Assembly: GCA_013365325.1 (NCBI GenBank) | Contig: JABVXV010000098.1 | Coordinates: 1 to 64,000 of the forward strand | From: Dipetalonema caudispina | Lineage: Eukaryota > Nematoda > Chromadorea > Rhabditida > Onchocercidae | Reading direction: 5' to 3' | Length of the DNA stretch: 64,000 nt | Shown: one piece after another, positions 63,401-64,000 of the stretch | Position numbering within the stretch: position 1 is the stretch's first letter | Layout of the letters: the number at the start of each line of letters is the position of its first letter | Notes under the pieces: generated by a model | The model's database searches: none | What the model was told of the DNA's origin: nothing | What the model saw: the letters and a program-made list of their open reading frames with translations, nothing else | Made by a program: the position numbers and the translations under genes

Positions 63401-63749
63401 GCAGCGAACGCGACGCATCCACAAACCACTTCACCAGTTTTTGCCCTATGAAGTAAGTTCAATTTCATTTAAAAAAGTAGTCTTTGTTGCATTTCAATAA
63501 CTGTATATCTTGTTTTTGAAGATAGTGGATCAGAAATTCGACATGGAATTACATTTTGGAGATGGAAAGAAGCGACGAGCTCATTGTGTATTACAAATTT
63601 TTGAATATAATTGTACAATAACTTATTTGGACGGTAAAATGTCTCACAGTTGTTTGGATACCACTGATCATCAGGCATATCCACCACTATTTTTCAGTCG
63701 GGTAAAAAGCTACGCTGTTCCCGAAGGGTATGATGAAATTCTAGTTTGA
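60471..63749 (+). CDS. fbxo9: F-box only protein 9 (SCF ubiquitin ligase substrate receptor)
   Basis: Substrate-recognition subunit of an SCF (SKP1-CUL1) E3 ligase; mammalian FBXO9 and yeast Hrt3 are relatives. Exons: 60471-60545, 60644-60762, 60939-61035, 61319-61453, 61598-61724, 62112-62247, 62576-62756, 62925-62988, 63133-63266, 63375-63452, 63522-63749; in phase, 457 aa (human 447). Residues 1-60 are acidic. A TPR/MIT-like helical pair covers about 98-135 (LFLEAVDCERRGDMWEAVQR, then MVPDIE, as in human). An RSRSRSR run follows. The F-box is about 190-230 (LPVELLSVMMRYIV, LELLSMTSVGFYLLAR). The C-terminal domain has GVYIGKMTYLRSGEASF, LFGHYRM and PLFFSRVKSYAVPEG, all colinear with human FBXO9. 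All introns are GT-AG. The exon 4 donor at 61,454 (GTTATA) is the weakest site. Confidence 0.95.
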
Positions 63750-64000
63750 AGGAAATAGTTTATTTATTATTGCGGTTCCGTTAATAGAGATTAGTTGATG
63801 AATGGTAGTAATTCTCATTAATAACAACACACCAAATATGGTAAAGTTATATCATTTGTCAAGAGAGATTATTTTTTTAATAGTGAGGATAATCGAAAAA
63901 TGAATGCATCGACTGTTTATTAATGCTGCTAACTTATAGATTTTAATATCACGAAAGGTTGCATGTAGAATAGAAACTTTAGTTAAGTTTCTTGACACAT
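63750..64000. other. 3' flank of FBXO9
   Basis: AT-rich sequence after the FBXO9 stop, probably including its 3' UTR. No AATAAA is evident close to the stop, and no other gene begins before the end of the window. Confidence 0.5.

Overview
The window looks like nuclear DNA of a spirurid, probably filarial, nematode. It is AT-rich by eye. Its genes are split into many small exons by introns of about 50 bp to 2 kb, and most introns end in a nematode-type T-rich CAG/TAG acceptor. Three genes have a TTCAG-like acceptor 6-9 bases before their first ATG, as expected for spliced-leader trans-splicing. The order-level assignment is inference; I recognised no species-specific sequence.

Five genes can be assembled exon by exon with intact phase. 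(1) 12,854-16,307 (+): a rhodopsin-class GPCR of 384 aa, 8 exons. (2) 18,213-20,574 (+): the mitochondrial complex III assembly factor UQCC1/CBP3, about 337 aa, 8 exons, N-terminus uncertain. (3) 30,533-38,467 (+): an aspartyl/asparaginyl beta-hydroxylase (ASPH) of about 838 aa, 17 exons, with a signal anchor, an acidic lumenal stalk, a TPR region and a hydroxylase domain. (4) 41,122-52,800 (-): an ABCC5/MRP-5 type ABC transporter of about 1,532 aa, 30 exons. (5) 60,471-63,749 (+): the SCF subunit FBXO9, 457 aa, 11 exons. ASPH and MRP-5 are convergent, with 2.65 kb between stop codons. MRP-5 and FBXO9 are divergent across about 7.7 kb. No operon or shared pathway links the five; they are ordinary housekeeping or signalling genes.

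The rest (1-12.8 kb, 16.3-18.2 kb, 20.6-30.5 kb, 38.5-41.1 kb, 52.8-60.5 kb) has no recognisable gene. It holds microsatellites, small tandem duplications, hairpins and a few candidate ORFs or exons of unknown function, mostly on the minus strand. I saw no tRNA, rRNA, transposase, reverse transcriptase or CRISPR array.

The most interesting observations are these. The ASPH active site lacks one of the two iron-binding histidines (Gln instead) and one 2-oxoglutarate-contacting Arg (also Gln). The first nucleotide-binding domain of MRP-5 has Thr where the switch His should be. Four of about 69 inferred introns use GC-AG rather than GT-AG boundaries. A fragment at 55.6 kb resembles one MRP-5 exon, with changes mostly at third codon positions.
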